DNA of 64,000 nt from Pseudoruegeria aquimaris (GTDB taxonomy: Bacteria > Pseudomonadota > Alphaproteobacteria > Rhodobacterales > Rhodobacteraceae): NCBI RefSeq assembly GCF_900172235.1, contig NZ_FWFQ01000006.1, forward strand, positions 87,581-151,580, written 5' to 3'. A program made the translations under genes and the position numbers. Below, piece after piece: positions 9,084 through 18,472 of this stretch (position 1 is the stretch's first letter; each line of letters starts with the position of its first letter). The notes beneath the pieces are model-generated. The model ran no database searches. It saw only the letters and a program-made list of their open reading frames with translations, and was not told the DNA's origin.

Positions 9084-9965
9084 ATGTTTGCCGATGCCCA
9101 TCTGGAGGCCCTGCGCGCGGTGGTGCGCACGGGCAGCTTCGAGGCCGCCGCCGCCGCGCTCGGGATCACGCCCTCGGCAGTGTCCCAGCGCATCAAGGCA
9201 CTGGAGGAGCGCATCGGGACGGTGCTGGTGCGCCGGGGACACCCCTGCGAGGCCACGGCGGCCGGGGCGCGTCTGTGCCGCCACGGCGAGGCGGTGGCGC
9301 TGCTGGAGCGCGCGCTGGCCGAAGACCTCGGCAAACCCGCCGAAAGGGCGCAGCTGCGCATCGCGGTGAATGCCGACAGCCTCGCCACCTGGTTCCTGCC
9401 GGCGATGGCCGAAGCGGAAGGCCTGCTCTTCGACATCGTGGTGGACGATCAGGATCACTCCGCCGACTGGCTGCGCCGGGGCGAGGTGATGGCCGCCGTC
9501 ACCGCCCACGGCACCGCCGTTCAGGGCTGCGACTCCCGCCCGCTGGGCGCGCTGCGCTACATCGCCACCGCCAGCCCCGGCTTCGCCGCACGCCACTTCC
9601 CCGAGGGCATCACCGCGCAGGCGCTCGCACAGGCACCGGGGATGACCTACACCACGCGCGATGCGCTCCAGAAGCGCTGGGTGCAGCAGGAGCTGGGCCG
9701 CGAGGCCCCCTTCCCCACCCATTTCCTGCCCTCGACGCAGGCCTTCGTGGACGGCGCCCTGCTGGGCCTCGGCTGGGGCATGAACCCGGAGGCGCTGGTG
9801 GCAGAGCACATCCGCACGGGCCGGCTGGTGGCGCTCGGCACGCGGCCGGTGCTCGACGTGGCGCTGCATTGGCAGGTCAACCGGCTGGTGCGGGAGCCGC
9901 TGGCGCCGCTGACGCGCGCCGTGCGCGCCTCCGCCGCGCGCTGGCTTCACGCGGGAAGCGCTTGA
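9084..9965 (+). CDS. argP: ArgP/LysG family LysR-type regulator
   Basis: A 293-residue LysR-type DNA-binding regulator. The winged helix-turn-helix occupies residues ~5-60 (FEAAAAALGITPSAVSQRIKALEERIG), and the rest is the effector-binding domain, close to the usual 295-300 residues. ArgP/IciA/LysG proteins sense arginine and lysine. The divergent neighbour is the cognate exporter argO, which identifies the target. The first ATG after the AT-rich region at 9075-9083 was taken as the start. Confidence 0.92.
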   Translation: MFADAHLEALRAVVRTGSFEAAAAALGITPSAVSQRIKALEERIGTVLVRRGHPCEATAAGARLCRHGEAVALLERALAEDLGKPAERAQLRIAVNADSLATWFLPAMAEAEGLLFDIVVDDQDHSADWLRRGEVMAAVTAHGTAVQGCDSRPLGALRYIATASPGFAARHFPEGITAQALAQAPGMTYTTRDALQKRWVQQELGREAPFPTHFLPSTQAFVDGALLGLGWGMNPEALVAEHIRTGRLVALGTRPVLDVALHWQVNRLVREPLAPLTRAVRASAARWLHAGSA

Positions 9966-10025
9966 CCGCCCCCCTGCCCGCCCGTGCATAGTGAGGCGAA
10001 AGCCCTTTAGACCACGAGGCCCCCG

Positions 10026-10505
10026 ATGGCAGAGCAGAACCGTTTCCTGAAGCTTCTCAAGGATCTGGCGCTTGCGCTTCTGAACGCAACGCTGCTGTTG
10101 GCGCTCGCCTGCCTGCTTGTGGCCTACCTGACAGTGAAGAAGGTGGACGGCATCACCGCCACCTTCGCCAGCAACCTCATCGAAGTGCAGCCGGTGCGCG
10201 ATCAGTTGGCAGCCCTGAACGACAACCTCGCGGGGCTGCGCGGCGATCTTGCCGACATCCGCAGCGCCTCCGGCGAGGCCGGCAGCGAGGCCTTGCAGGC
10301 AGTGCAGGCACGGGTGCAGCGGATCGAGGGCGAAGTGGCGCAGACGCGCGAGAAGGTGCGCGCGCTCATCGATGAGCCGGAAATCCTGATCGATCACGCC
10401 ATCGAAACCACAGCCGAAGAGGTGAAGGGCATCGTGCGCACCACCCTGAACTGCGCCGCCCCGGCGGAAGCGCCGCAGCTCTCCACCCCGGCGGCCGACG
10501 GCTGA
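10026..10505 (+). CDS. membrane-anchored coiled-coil protein of unknown function
   Basis: A 159-residue protein with one strong transmembrane helix near residues 14-37 (LALALLNATLLLALACLLVA). A heptad-rich segment follows (residues ~60-120, VRDQLAALNDNLAGLRGDLADIR and onward) that should form a coiled coil, presumably in the periplasm. A GAGG sequence lies 8 bases before the ATG. I do not recognise a family. It stands between argP and a truncated hemoglobin gene, with separate spacing on both sides. Confidence 0.75.
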   Translation: MAEQNRFLKLLKDLALALLNATLLLALACLLVAYLTVKKVDGITATFASNLIEVQPVRDQLAALNDNLAGLRGDLADIRSASGEAGSEALQAVQARVQRIEGEVAQTREKVRALIDEPEILIDHAIETTAEEVKGIVRTTLNCAAPAEAPQLSTPAADG

Positions 10506-10606
10506 GGCCCCCGCCGACGCCTTCAAGCCCCCCTGCGGCGCCGCGCCCGCTCGCGCGCCGGCACGGCATTCGCTATGGCTGGCGCAGACATTGCAGGACA
10601 GGCCCG

Positions 10607-11014
10607 ATGCTTGCGCGTTTTCCCATCACCCGCCCCCAGATCGAAACCGTCGTCACCCGCTTCTACGCGAAGATCCGGGTGCATCCGGTGCTCGGCCCGG
10701 TGTTCCTGCGCCACGTCGGCACCAGCCGGGACGCCTGGGAAGCGCATGAAGCGAAGATCGCGGCCTTCTGGGCCAATGCGATCCTTCTGGAAGGCGGCTA
10801 TTCGGGCAACCCGATGCGTGCCCACCTCGCGGCCGGGGACGTGAAACCGGACCACTTCGCCCTGTGGCTGGCGCTGTTTGACGAAACCCTCGCCGAGACC
10901 CTGCCCGAGGACACCGCCAACGCTTTTTCGGCGCTGGCCCACCGGATCGGGCGCGGGCTGCGCATGGGGGTAGAGGATCGCGACGCCCCGGCAGGCGCCG
11001 TTCCCCGGCTCTGA
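10607..11014 (+). CDS. group III truncated hemoglobin
   Basis: A 135-residue 2-on-2 globin. Its pattern fits the group III (Campylobacter Ctb-like) class: Tyr20 at B10 (VVTRFYAKIR), the FW pair near residues 54-55, GYSGNP, His73 as likely proximal heme ligand, and the HFALWLALF helix G with Trp. Group III globins bind oxygen and nitric oxide tightly; roles in NO or redox stress are proposed for the family. There is no reductase or NO-regulator gene next to it. Confidence 0.88.
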   Translation: MLARFPITRPQIETVVTRFYAKIRVHPVLGPVFLRHVGTSRDAWEAHEAKIAAFWANAILLEGGYSGNPMRAHLAAGDVKPDHFALWLALFDETLAETLPEDTANAFSALAHRIGRGLRMGVEDRDAPAGAVPRL

Positions 11015-11056
11015 CAGGCACCGGACGGGGGCGCGCGCTGGCGCGCCCGGCCGCCT

Positions 11057-12073
11057 TCAGCTTCCGAACAGCCCGCGCAGGGCGCGCTGCACGATCCCCG
11101 TCACCGAGGGGCGCTTGCGGGCGGAGAAGGCCAGCGGGCGGCAGACCTCCAACGCGGCCACGCCCACGCGCGCTGTGAGAGCTCCGTTGACGATGCCCTC
11201 CCCGAAGCGGCGCGAGATCTTGCTCACCACCCCGCCCCCGGCAACGGAGCCGATCAGATCATCGCCGACGGCCACGGCCCCCGTGGCCACGAGATGGGCC
11301 ACCACGGTGCGCATCAGCCGCCAGCTGCCCAGCGTGCCGGCGCGACCGCCGTAAAGCTCGGCGATCCGGCGCACCATGCGCACGTTGGCGGTGAGCGCGG
11401 CGACGACATCGGCCAGCGCCAGCGGCACGATGGCGGTGACGGTGGCCACCTGCCGCGCGGCGGCCTCCACCTCGCGGATGGCGGCGGCATCGATCGGCGC
11501 GAGGATCTCGGTTTCCACCAGCCCGAGCAGGGCGTCGGCGTCCAGTTGGTCCGCCTCACGCTCGGCAAAGCGCGCCAGCGCCCATTCCAGATCGGCGCGG
11601 CCCGTGTAGAGCTTGCGAACATCGCCCGCCACCTTGCGGGCGGCGCCGAGATCGGCGCGGGTCAGGGCCTCGGTGGCGGCGTGCTGGATCGTGTCGATCC
11701 TGCGCAGACGCGCGAAGGCCAGCCATTCGCGCCCCGCGATGGCCAGCATCACCGCCACGAAGAGCGCCACCAGCGCCAGAGCCGTGTTGCCGAGGATCGG
11801 GTTGCGGGCGAGCAGCCCGGTGACGAAATCCCAGGCCGCGACCGAGAGCACGAAGGTGAAGAGCGCCCCGAAGAGCCCCCAGAACCAGCGGCTCAGCCGC
11901 GAGCGCGGGCGCACGGCGATCTGGGCGATCTGCTGCATCGCCGCACCCGAGGGGGGCAGCGCATCGGGCACCGGCGGCGCGGTGGCGGGTGACGCTGCCC
12001 CGGCCTGCGCCTCGCCCTCCTCGATGTCGATCAGGACAGGCCCGCGGGCGGATGTGGGGCGGGTATCGCTCAT
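11057..12073 (-). CDS. TIGR01620/YcjF family membrane protein (DUF697)
   Basis: A 338-residue protein with a hydrophilic, proline-rich N-terminus and two transmembrane segments near residues 65-110 (FWGLFGALFTFVLSVAAWDF and LGNTALALVALFVAVMLAIA). The C-terminal helical DUF697 region follows. YcjF-type proteins are the constant partner of the ATPase-like YcjX. Here the ATG overlaps the ycjX stop by four bases (ATGA), showing translational coupling. The pair is linked to envelope (phage-shock) stress in enterobacteria, but no pspABC genes are visible here. Confidence 0.85.
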   Translation of the reverse strand: MSDTRPTSARGPVLIDIEEGEAQAGAASPATAPPVPDALPPSGAAMQQIAQIAVRPRSRLSRWFWGLFGALFTFVLSVAAWDFVTGLLARNPILGNTALALVALFVAVMLAIAGREWLAFARLRRIDTIQHAATEALTRADLGAARKVAGDVRKLYTGRADLEWALARFAEREADQLDADALLGLVETEILAPIDAAAIREVEAAARQVATVTAIVPLALADVVAALTANVRMVRRIAELYGGRAGTLGSWRLMRTVVAHLVATGAVAVGDDLIGSVAGGGVVSKISRRFGEGIVNGALTARVGVAALEVCRPLAFSARKRPSVTGIVQRALRGLFGS

Positions 12074-13488
12074 GTCAGCATGTCTCCGATCAGGAACTCC
12101 GCGGCCCTGTCGAGCCGGATGTGGGGCAGCCCCTCGCCGGGTTTCAGCGTGAGCGGCGCCGGGGCGAAGCGCATCGCGGCGAAATCGCCGTCGAGCCAGC
12201 TTTCCGCCCCCTGCCGCGCCGGCGCAAGCAGGCGGGCGGGATCATCGGGAAGCGTGCCGGGGTGGAAGGCGGCGGGCTTGCCCGTCTCCAGCAGCGTGCC
12301 GCGCACGAGATCGAGGCTTTCACCCGCGTGGGTGCGGGTTTCCTCCACCGTCGCGCGCAGCGCGGCGATGGCGAGCGCGCCCGTCTGCGCACCGGCGAAA
12401 TCGGCCCGGTCGCGGGCATCGCGCACCAGCGCCTCGATGATGGCGGTGAGCTGCGGGTGCTGGCGGTGGTGCAGGTGATCGGCCTTGGTGGCGGCGAAGA
12501 GGATCTTCTCCACCCGCTTGCCCAGCAGCAGCCGTTGCAGGAAACCGTTGCGGCCCGGCCGGAAGGCAGAGAGGATCTCACCCATGGATTGGCGCAGGTT
12601 TTCAACGGCTTGCGGGCCGTTGTGGATGGCGCCGAGCGCATCCACCAGCACGATCTGCCGATCGATCCGGGCGAAATGGTTGCGGAAGAAGGGCTTCACC
12701 ACCTGCGCCTTGTAGGCCTCGAAGCGGCGCTCCATCTCGCGCCAGAGCCCGCGGCGGGCGGGCCGCTCGGGGCGCGGCAGGGGCGCGAAGGTGAGCACGG
12801 GAGAGCCCTCCATCTCGCCCGGCAACAGGAAGCGCCCCGGCGAGCAATCGGAAAAGCCCGCCGCCTGCGCCGCCTTCAGATAGGCGGTGAAGGCCTCGGC
12901 CAGCGCCTTGGCCCGCGGCTCCTCGAAGGGGGCATCGGCCTCGGCGGCCGCCGCCATCGCCGCGAAATCGGCGCCCTCGGCGCGCGCCCGCGCCTTGGCC
13001 AGCGCCTGCTCGGCCCAGCCGGCGTAATCCTGATCCAGCAGCGCCAGATCCAGCAGCCATTCGCCCGGGTAGTCCACGATATCAACATGGACGGTGCGCG
13101 GCCCCGAGAGCCCGCCCAGGAGCCCCGTGGGCTGCACCCGGAAGCTCAGGCGCAACTCGGACACCGAGCGTGTGCTTTCGGGCCAGTGCGGCGCGGGGCC
13201 GGTGAGCGCGGCGAGGTGGCTTTCGTAATCGAACCGGGGGATCGTGTCGTCGGGCTGCGGTTGCAGGTAGGCGGCGCGGATCGTCTTGTTGATTTCCGGC
13301 GTGAACTGCGCCATCCGCCCGCGGTCGAGCAGGTTGGCCACCAGCGAGGTGATGAAGACCGTCTTGCCCGAGCGCGCCAGCCCGGTGACTCCGAGCCTCA
13401 CCGTGGGCTCGAGAAAGGTTTCCGAAACGCTGGCCCCGAGGTTTTCCACCTGCCGGGTTACGCCATCTGCCAGATCGCTCAGCCGCAC
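12070..13488 (-). CDS. ycjX: YcjX family P-loop protein
   Basis: A 472-residue GTPase/ATPase-like protein. The P-loop is GLARSGKT near residue 35 (after VRLGVTGLARSGKTVF); DIVDYPGEWLLD further on looks like the Walker B/switch region. The GTG at 13488 was chosen because AAGGAGG precedes it at a spacing of six bases; the open frame extends upstream without a ribosome binding site. Coupled by ATGA to the YcjF-like gene, it forms the conserved ycjX-ycjF unit. The biochemical role of the family is not settled. Confidence 0.87.
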   Translation of the reverse strand: MRLSDLADGVTRQVENLGASVSETFLEPTVRLGVTGLARSGKTVFITSLVANLLDRGRMAQFTPEINKTIRAAYLQPQPDDTIPRFDYESHLAALTGPAPHWPESTRSVSELRLSFRVQPTGLLGGLSGPRTVHVDIVDYPGEWLLDLALLDQDYAGWAEQALAKARARAEGADFAAMAAAAEADAPFEEPRAKALAEAFTAYLKAAQAAGFSDCSPGRFLLPGEMEGSPVLTFAPLPRPERPARRGLWREMERRFEAYKAQVVKPFFRNHFARIDRQIVLVDALGAIHNGPQAVENLRQSMGEILSAFRPGRNGFLQRLLLGKRVEKILFAATKADHLHHRQHPQLTAIIEALVRDARDRADFAGAQTGALAIAALRATVEETRTHAGESLDLVRGTLLETGKPAAFHPGTLPDDPARLLAPARQGAESWLDGDFAAMRFAPAPLTLKPGEGLPHIRLDRAAEFLIGDMLT

Positions 13489-13561
13489 GGGGCCCTCCTT
13501 GCTGCGGTCACGGTCGTGTGAACATAGGCACGCCGCCGCCCCCTGCCTAGGGCGGCGCGCA

Positions 13562-14563
13562 TCAGCGGCAGTAGCTGCCGGAGCGGTAGCGGGCGGTATC
13601 GAGGTGGAAGTGATCGCGGTGGAACCTGTCGGCATTGGGGCCGAGCACGGTGCCGAAAGGCTTGCAGGCCTGCTTGTGGACGCTGCGCAGCAGCTTGCCC
13701 TCGACCTTGCGGTTCCAGCCCTGCAGCACGGTGATCGTCTGGCCGTTCTTCAGGGTGAAGGCGGAGATGTCGATGGCGCGGCCCTTGCCGTGCTCGCTGA
13801 TCTTGGCGCCCGGCTGGTTGTTGCGCGTGCGGCAGGCGTAGCCCGCGGCCACGCGGTATTCGCGGATGCCGCCGCCGAGCCGGCCGAAGGTGGGTTTCAC
13901 GGCGGATTTCGTCCAGTCGTTCAGGGCCTTGGCGGTGACGCAATCCATCCGCGCCGGGTTGGACAGGCGCACGCCGCTCACTTCGTAGACCTGCACCGGA
14001 TCGGCGATGCCGCAGCCGTTGATGCGGCCCGGGATCGGGGCGAGCTTGCGGCCGATGATCTCCTTGCTGCCGCAGACCTTGCCGAGCTTGCTGTTGATCG
14101 CGACGGTCGGCACCGGCGTGCGCACGGCCGTTGAGGCCGGCAGCACGGCGGCCTTGGCCGGCCGGTTCGAAGGCGCCGGCGCGCGCAGCCCGCGCGGCCG
14201 CAGCGACGGCCGCAGGGAGGCGGCCACGGCCAGAGCGGAGGCCGGGCCGTCCGCCAGCGCCGCACGGGGCGCGACGAGCGCCTTGGCCCGCTGGCTCCCG
14301 GCGCCCCCCGGTCGCGGCGTCGGGCGCACCTCGGCCTTGTAGAAGACCGGCACGTAGACCGGCCGCGGCGCCGGTTGCGCTTCGGCGGCCGCGCCGCTGC
14401 CGGCGGGCGCGGATGGCGCCGCTTCGGAGGCGCGGGGCAGCGGGCGCAGGGAGGTTTCGGGCGCCAGCGCGGCGGAGGCCACGGAGGCGGCCAACGCGAG
14501 CCCTGCCGCCAGCGCCGATGCGCGGGCCGCGATGGCCCGCCCGGCCTGCGCCCTGCGCCTCAT
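13562..14563 (-). CDS. extensin-like C-terminal domain protein (D-Ala-D-Ala peptidase fold)
   Basis: A 333-residue secreted protein. A signal-like hydrophobic segment sits at residues 15-33 (ASALAAGLALAASVASAALA), followed by a long Pro/Arg/Ala-rich low-complexity linker (~35-155). Residues ~160-333 form the extensin-like domain with six or more cysteines. Peptidase M15-like elements are visible: SEHGKGRAIDISAF (H and D) and FHRDHFHLD (H-x-H). It is probably a periplasmic cell-wall hydrolase. The ATG overlaps the tyrC stop (ATGA), and its ribosome-binding region lies in the tyrC KTEAG repeat. Confidence 0.83.
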   Translation of the reverse strand: MRRRAQAGRAIAARASALAAGLALAASVASAALAPETSLRPLPRASEAAPSAPAGSGAAAEAQPAPRPVYVPVFYKAEVRPTPRPGGAGSQRAKALVAPRAALADGPASALAVAASLRPSLRPRGLRAPAPSNRPAKAAVLPASTAVRTPVPTVAINSKLGKVCGSKEIIGRKLAPIPGRINGCGIADPVQVYEVSGVRLSNPARMDCVTAKALNDWTKSAVKPTFGRLGGGIREYRVAAGYACRTRNNQPGAKISEHGKGRAIDISAFTLKNGQTITVLQGWNRKVEGKLLRSVHKQACKPFGTVLGPNADRFHRDHFHLDTARYRSGSYCR

Positions 14564-15537
14564 CCGCCCGCCTCGGTCTTGCCCGCCTCGGTCTTGCCCG
14601 CCTCGGTCTTGCCTGCCGGGCGCGGGAGGACGCGGCCGAAATCCGGCGCGTCGGTGTCCTGCCCCGCCTCGATGATGCCGCGCCGGATGGCACGAGTGCG
14701 GGTGAAGTAGTCGAAGAGCTGGTCGCCGTCACCGGTGCGGATGGCACGCTGGAGCGCGAAGAGCTCCTCGGTGAAGCGGCCCAGGATTTCCAGGGTGGCG
14801 GCTTTGTTGTTGAGGAACACGTCGCGCCACATGGTGGGGTCGGAGGCCGCGATCCGGGTGAAATCCCGGAAACCGGCGGCGGAGTAGCGGATCACCTCGC
14901 TGTCGGTCACGCGGCGCAGATCGTCGGCGACGCCCACCATCGTGTAGGCGATGAGGTGCGGCGCGTGGGAGGTGACGGCGAGCACCAGATCGTGGTGTTC
15001 GGCGTCCATCTCCTCGACGTTGGCGCCCATGCCTTCCCAGAGCGCGCGCAGGCGGGCGGTCGCTTCCGGGTCGGTGCCCTCCACGGGCACGAGCAGGGTG
15101 AAGCGGTTGTCGAAGAGCGTGGCGAAGCCCGATCGCGGGCCGGAGTGCTCGGTGCCCGCCAGCGGGTGGCTGGGCACGAAATGCACGGTCTCGGGCAGAT
15201 GCGGGCCGACGGCATCGATCACCGCCTGTTTCACCGATCCCACGTCGCTCACGGTGGAACCCGGTTTCAGGTGCGGCGCGATCTGCTCGGCCACGGCCCC
15301 CATGGCGCCCACGGGCACGCAGAGCACCACGAGATCGGCCCCCTCGACGGCCTCGGCCGCCGTTTCGCAGACACGATCGCACAGGCCGATTTCGCGCGCG
15401 GTGGCGCGGGTCTCGGCGGAGCGGGCATAGCCGGTGACTTCGCCCGCGAGGCCGGCGCGTTTCATCGCCCAGAACATCGAGGAGGCGATCAGGCCCAGCC
15501 CGATCAGCGCGACGCGATCGTAGACGGGTGCGCTCAT
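14560..15537 (-). CDS. tyrC: prephenate/arogenate dehydrogenase
   Basis: A 325-residue NAD(P)-dependent enzyme of tyrosine synthesis in the cytoplasm. The Rossmann motif GLGLIASS lies near residues 13-20. [12 protein letters not shown] (near residues 127-138) is the substrate-binding signature of prephenate/arogenate dehydrogenases. Coupled on both sides by ATGA overlaps: hisC upstream, the extensin gene downstream. In alphaproteobacteria the HisC partner can transaminate aromatic precursors, which fits a shared role. The last 15 residues are three copies of KTEAG from a 15-bp tandem repeat, an unusual C-terminal extension. Confidence 0.93.
   Translation of the reverse strand: MSAPVYDRVALIGLGLIASSMFWAMKRAGLAGEVTGYARSAETRATAREIGLCDRVCETAAEAVEGADLVVLCVPVGAMGAVAEQIAPHLKPGSTVSDVGSVKQAVIDAVGPHLPETVHFVPSHPLAGTEHSGPRSGFATLFDNRFTLLVPVEGTDPEATARLRALWEGMGANVEEMDAEHHDLVLAVTSHAPHLIAYTMVGVADDLRRVTDSEVIRYSAAGFRDFTRIAASDPTMWRDVFLNNKAATLEILGRFTEELFALQRAIRTGDGDQLFDYFTRTRAIRRGIIEAGQDTDAPDFGRVLPRPAGKTEAGKTEAGKTEAGG
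14566..14610 (-). repeat. three perfect 15-bp tandem repeats in the tyrC C-terminus
   Basis: Three identical 15-bp units (GCCCGCCTCGGTCTT on the plus strand) encode AGKTE-phase pentapeptides at the end of TyrC. The unit length keeps frame, so copy number can change without a frameshift. The array also covers the ribosome-binding region of the extensin gene. Confidence 0.9.
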
Positions 15538-16622
15538 GCGGGCTGCTCCTTGAAGGCCCGGACCGCCGCCACCACGCGGCGGCAGGCGCTTTCGTCGCCC
15601 ACGGTGATGCGCAGGCAGTGGGGCAGCTTGTAGCCGCCCGTCTTGCGCACGATCAGCCCCTGCCGCTTCAGGTAGGCATCGCAGGCCTCGGCCTCGTCGG
15701 CATCGTGGAAACGCGCGAGGATGAAGTTGCCGCAGGAGGTATCCGAGGGCACCCCCAGTTCGGCCAGCGCCTCGGCCATCCAGGCGCGCATCCGGGTGTT
15801 CTCGGCGCGGCATTTCTCGGTGTAGGCGGTGTCGCGCACGGCGGCCTCGGCGGCGGCCAGCGCGATGTTGGACAGGTTGAAGGGGCCGCGGATGCGGTTG
15901 AGCACGTCGATGATCGGTTTGGGCGCATAGCCCCAGCCCACGCGCAGGCCGCCGAGCCCGTAGATCTTGGAGAAGGTGCGCGTCATCACCACGTTGTCGC
16001 GCGCTTCCACCAGCGCCGCGCCGCCGTCGTAGCCTTCGACGTATTCGGCGTAGGCGCCGTCGAGCACGAGGATCGCGCCCTCGGGGATGCCGTCGGCGAG
16101 GCGGGCGATCTCGTTGCCGCCGATCATCGTGCCCGTCGGGTTGTTGGGGTTGGCGACGAAAACCAGCTTGGTGCGCTCGGTGCAGGCCGCGAGCAGCGCG
16201 TCCACGTCCACCGTGCGTTCGCGTTCTTTCGCCTCGACCGGCGTCGCCCCCACGGCGTGGGCGGAGATCCTGTACATCAGGAAGCCGTGTTCGGTGTAGA
16301 GCACCTCGTCGCCCGGCCCGGCATAGGCCTGGCACAGGAAGGTGATGATCTCGTCGGAGCCGACGCCGCATATGATGCGTTCGGCGTCCAGCCCGTGCAC
16401 CTCGGCGATGGCGGCGCGCAGTTCGGCGTGATCGGTGGAGGGGTAGCGATGAACCGACAACGCCGCCCGGCGGATCACCTCCTGAACGGTTTCGCTGGCG
16501 CCGAACGGGTTCTCGTTGGAGGAGAGCTTCACGACGTCGCTCATCCCTTCGATCTTCGACTGCCCACCCTCGTAGAGGGCGATTTCCATGATCCCCGGCT
16601 GGGGCTCGATGCCTGCACGCAT
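15534..16622 (-). CDS. hisC: histidinol-phosphate / aromatic aminotransferase
   Basis: A 362-residue PLP-dependent class I/II aminotransferase. The PLP lysine is in [23 protein letters not shown] near the N-terminus and NPNNPTGT are family signatures. The start ATG at 16622 follows AAAGGAG. Its stop overlaps tyrC (ATGA). This hisC-tyrC pairing suggests the enzyme serves both histidine synthesis (imidazole-acetol phosphate) and tyrosine/phenylalanine transamination, as known for broad-range HisC enzymes. No other his genes are in the window. Confidence 0.93.
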   Translation of the reverse strand: MRAGIEPQPGIMEIALYEGGQSKIEGMSDVVKLSSNENPFGASETVQEVIRRAALSVHRYPSTDHAELRAAIAEVHGLDAERIICGVGSDEIITFLCQAYAGPGDEVLYTEHGFLMYRISAHAVGATPVEAKERERTVDVDALLAACTERTKLVFVANPNNPTGTMIGGNEIARLADGIPEGAILVLDGAYAEYVEGYDGGAALVEARDNVVMTRTFSKIYGLGGLRVGWGYAPKPIIDVLNRIRGPFNLSNIALAAAEAAVRDTAYTEKCRAENTRMRAWMAEALAELGVPSDTSCGNFILARFHDADEAEACDAYLKRQGLIVRKTGGYKLPHCLRITVGDESACRRVVAAVRAFKEQPA

Positions 16623-16742
16623 GCTCACACTCCTTTGTGCGCCCGTTCTACAGGCAAGGCGCTGAGAACTGCAACGGAATGTGCGCCCCTGCGCGCGCCA
16701 AAGCGCCGCGCCGGGAGGCGGGCACGGATGGCCGGGCAAGAT

Positions 16743-16804
16743 GGGGGCGCTGCCCCCGCCGCCCGCGGCGGCTCCCCCGAGGTATTTCGGGCGAGAGGAA
16801 GGCG
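16743..16804 (+). repeat. dispersed ~65-bp intergenic repeat, copy 1
   Basis: The element starts with the hairpin GGGGGC-GCT-GCCCCC, continues through a second GC-rich inverted segment and ends in CTCCCCCGAGGTATTT followed by GCGAGAGGAA. It lies between the hisC start and the class V aminotransferase stop. Four more copies are at 21038, 31640, 44747 and 61319. Confidence 0.85.
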
Positions 16805-16852
16805 CGGGTGCCCTTTTATTCGCCCCCAGGGCGGCGGGGCACCGCCGCAGCC

Positions 16853-18280
16853 TCAGGCGGCGTGGGCGGGGCGGAAGCGCGCGGTGGCCGGATCGGCGGC
16901 ATAGAGCGGCGCCAGTTCGGCGGCGCGCAGGGTGAGCGCATTCACCGAGTCGATCACGTAGCGCACCGTGTCCGGCGCCATGAGATAGCTGAAGTTCAGC
17001 CGCACCCAGCCGGGTTTGCGCAGCTCGCGCCCGGCCTGAAGATCGCTGAAGAGCGCCTCGGAAGCAGCCCTGTCGATCCCCAGCAGCCGGTGGGCGTAGG
17101 GGCCGGCGCAGGCGCAGCCGCCGCGGGCCTGGATGCCGCAGACGTCCGACAGCATCCGCGTGAAGAGCTGCTGGTGCACCGGCGCGCCCTGCGCGTCGCG
17201 CACGAGGAAGGAGAAGATCGGCAGCCGGTGGGGCTTGTCTACGCCAAGCAGGGTGAGGCGCGGGTTGTCCTTCCAGCCTTCGAGCGCCATCGCGTTGTAG
17301 GCGCATTCGCGCTCGGCGATCACGTCTTCCCCCACGGCTTCCTTGACGAGGAAGGCCAGCGCGGCGCGGATGTCGCCGATCACGTTGGGGGTGCCGGCCT
17401 CTTCGCGGGTGGCCAGGTCCTCGGAATAGGCGTGATCCCAGGGCGAGACGAAGGAGACGGTGCCGCCGCCCGGCCAGCTGGGCGCGCGCCGGCGCACGGC
17501 CGACTTGCGCAGGATCAGCACGCCGGAGGCACCGGGGCCGCCGGGAAACTTGTGCGGCGAGACGACGACGGCATCCTTGGCGGTGGCGGCATCGGCGCCC
17601 ATGGTGATGGGCAGGTAGGGCCCGGCGCCGGCATAATCCCAGACGGCAAGCGCGCCGTGGGCCTTCAGCAGCCGGGTGACGGGATCGGGATCGGTGATGA
17701 TGCCGGTGACGTTGGAGGCGGCGGAGAAGGCACCGATCCTGAGGTCGGCCTCGGCGTGGGCGCGCAGGGCCTCGGCCAGCGCGGCGAGATCCGGCCCGCC
17801 TTCGGGCGCCTCCGGGATCTCGACCACCTCGGCGCCGCTTTCGCGCCATGGCAGGATGTTGGAGTGATGCTCGTAGGGGCCGATGAAGACGACCGCCTTG
17901 CGCGCCTGCGCCACGCCGAAGAGCGAGACGAGGCGGTTCAGCCCGGCAGTGGCGCCGGAGCCGGTGAAGATCACCGCGCAATCCGGCCCGGCGCCGGTGA
18001 TGCGGGCGATCTCGGCGCGGGCTTCGCGGCGCATCCGGGTCATGTAGCCACCGCAGTAGGAGGCCTCGGTGTGGCTGTTGGCATAGAAGGGCAAGACGGT
18101 GGACGCGATGAATTCCTCGACCTGCCGCAGGGCCCTGCCAGACGCAACATAGTCGGCATAGACCAGCGGCACATCCCCGTTCAGGCCGGGAATCATCGCG
18201 CCCTCCCCGATCAAGCCTGCCCTCAGCTCTCCCAGCAGGCCCGGGGTTTCGAGTGAGTGATGGAACTGGGAGAGGGTCAT
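16853..18280 (-). CDS. class V aminotransferase-fold PLP enzyme (cysteine desulfurase/selenocysteine lyase-like)
   Basis: A 475-residue PLP enzyme. [13 protein letters not shown] binds the cofactor phosphate, and the PLP lysine sits in [15 protein letters not shown]. The C-terminal [20 protein letters not shown] is characteristic of a group of class V enzymes annotated as aminotransferases or desulfurases. It is longer than IscS/SufS (about 400 residues). Reaction and substrate are unknown. It diverges from an Lrp/AsnC regulator with two inverted repeats between them, so it is probably an Lrp-controlled amino-acid degrading enzyme; that is inference. Confidence 0.82.
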   Translation of the reverse strand: MTLSQFHHSLETPGLLGELRAGLIGEGAMIPGLNGDVPLVYADYVASGRALRQVEEFIASTVLPFYANSHTEASYCGGYMTRMRREARAEIARITGAGPDCAVIFTGSGATAGLNRLVSLFGVAQARKAVVFIGPYEHHSNILPWRESGAEVVEIPEAPEGGPDLAALAEALRAHAEADLRIGAFSAASNVTGIITDPDPVTRLLKAHGALAVWDYAGAGPYLPITMGADAATAKDAVVVSPHKFPGGPGASGVLILRKSAVRRRAPSWPGGGTVSFVSPWDHAYSEDLATREEAGTPNVIGDIRAALAFLVKEAVGEDVIAERECAYNAMALEGWKDNPRLTLLGVDKPHRLPIFSFLVRDAQGAPVHQQLFTRMLSDVCGIQARGGCACAGPYAHRLLGIDRAASEALFSDLQAGRELRKPGWVRLNFSYLMAPDTVRYVIDSVNALTLRAAELAPLYAADPATARFRPAHAA

Positions 18281-18360
18281 GTGATCGGTATCCTGTGCTT
18301 GCAGGGGGAATCTGCCCACCGACGCATGCAAAATCCTTCCCATTTGGAACGGAATATTCG

Positions 18361-18413
18361 CAATTTCCATTTCATTTGTCGGGAAATTGATCTATGTGCG
18401 TGTCATTTGACAC
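18361..18413. promoter_or_regulatory. paired inverted repeats in the aminotransferase/lrp divergent region
   Basis: Two strong dyads sit in the AT-rich middle of the 192-bp gap. The first is CAATTTCC at 18361-18368 pairing with GGAAATTG at 18382-18389. The second is GTGTCA-TT-TGACAC at 18400-18413. Lrp/AsnC proteins bind such dyads as multimers, and the adjacent gene encodes one. Confidence 0.55.
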
Positions 18414-18472
18414 ATTGCCGCCACCCCTGCCGTTCATGCGGGGCGCGGCGCCGGAAAACCCGGAGACCATGC

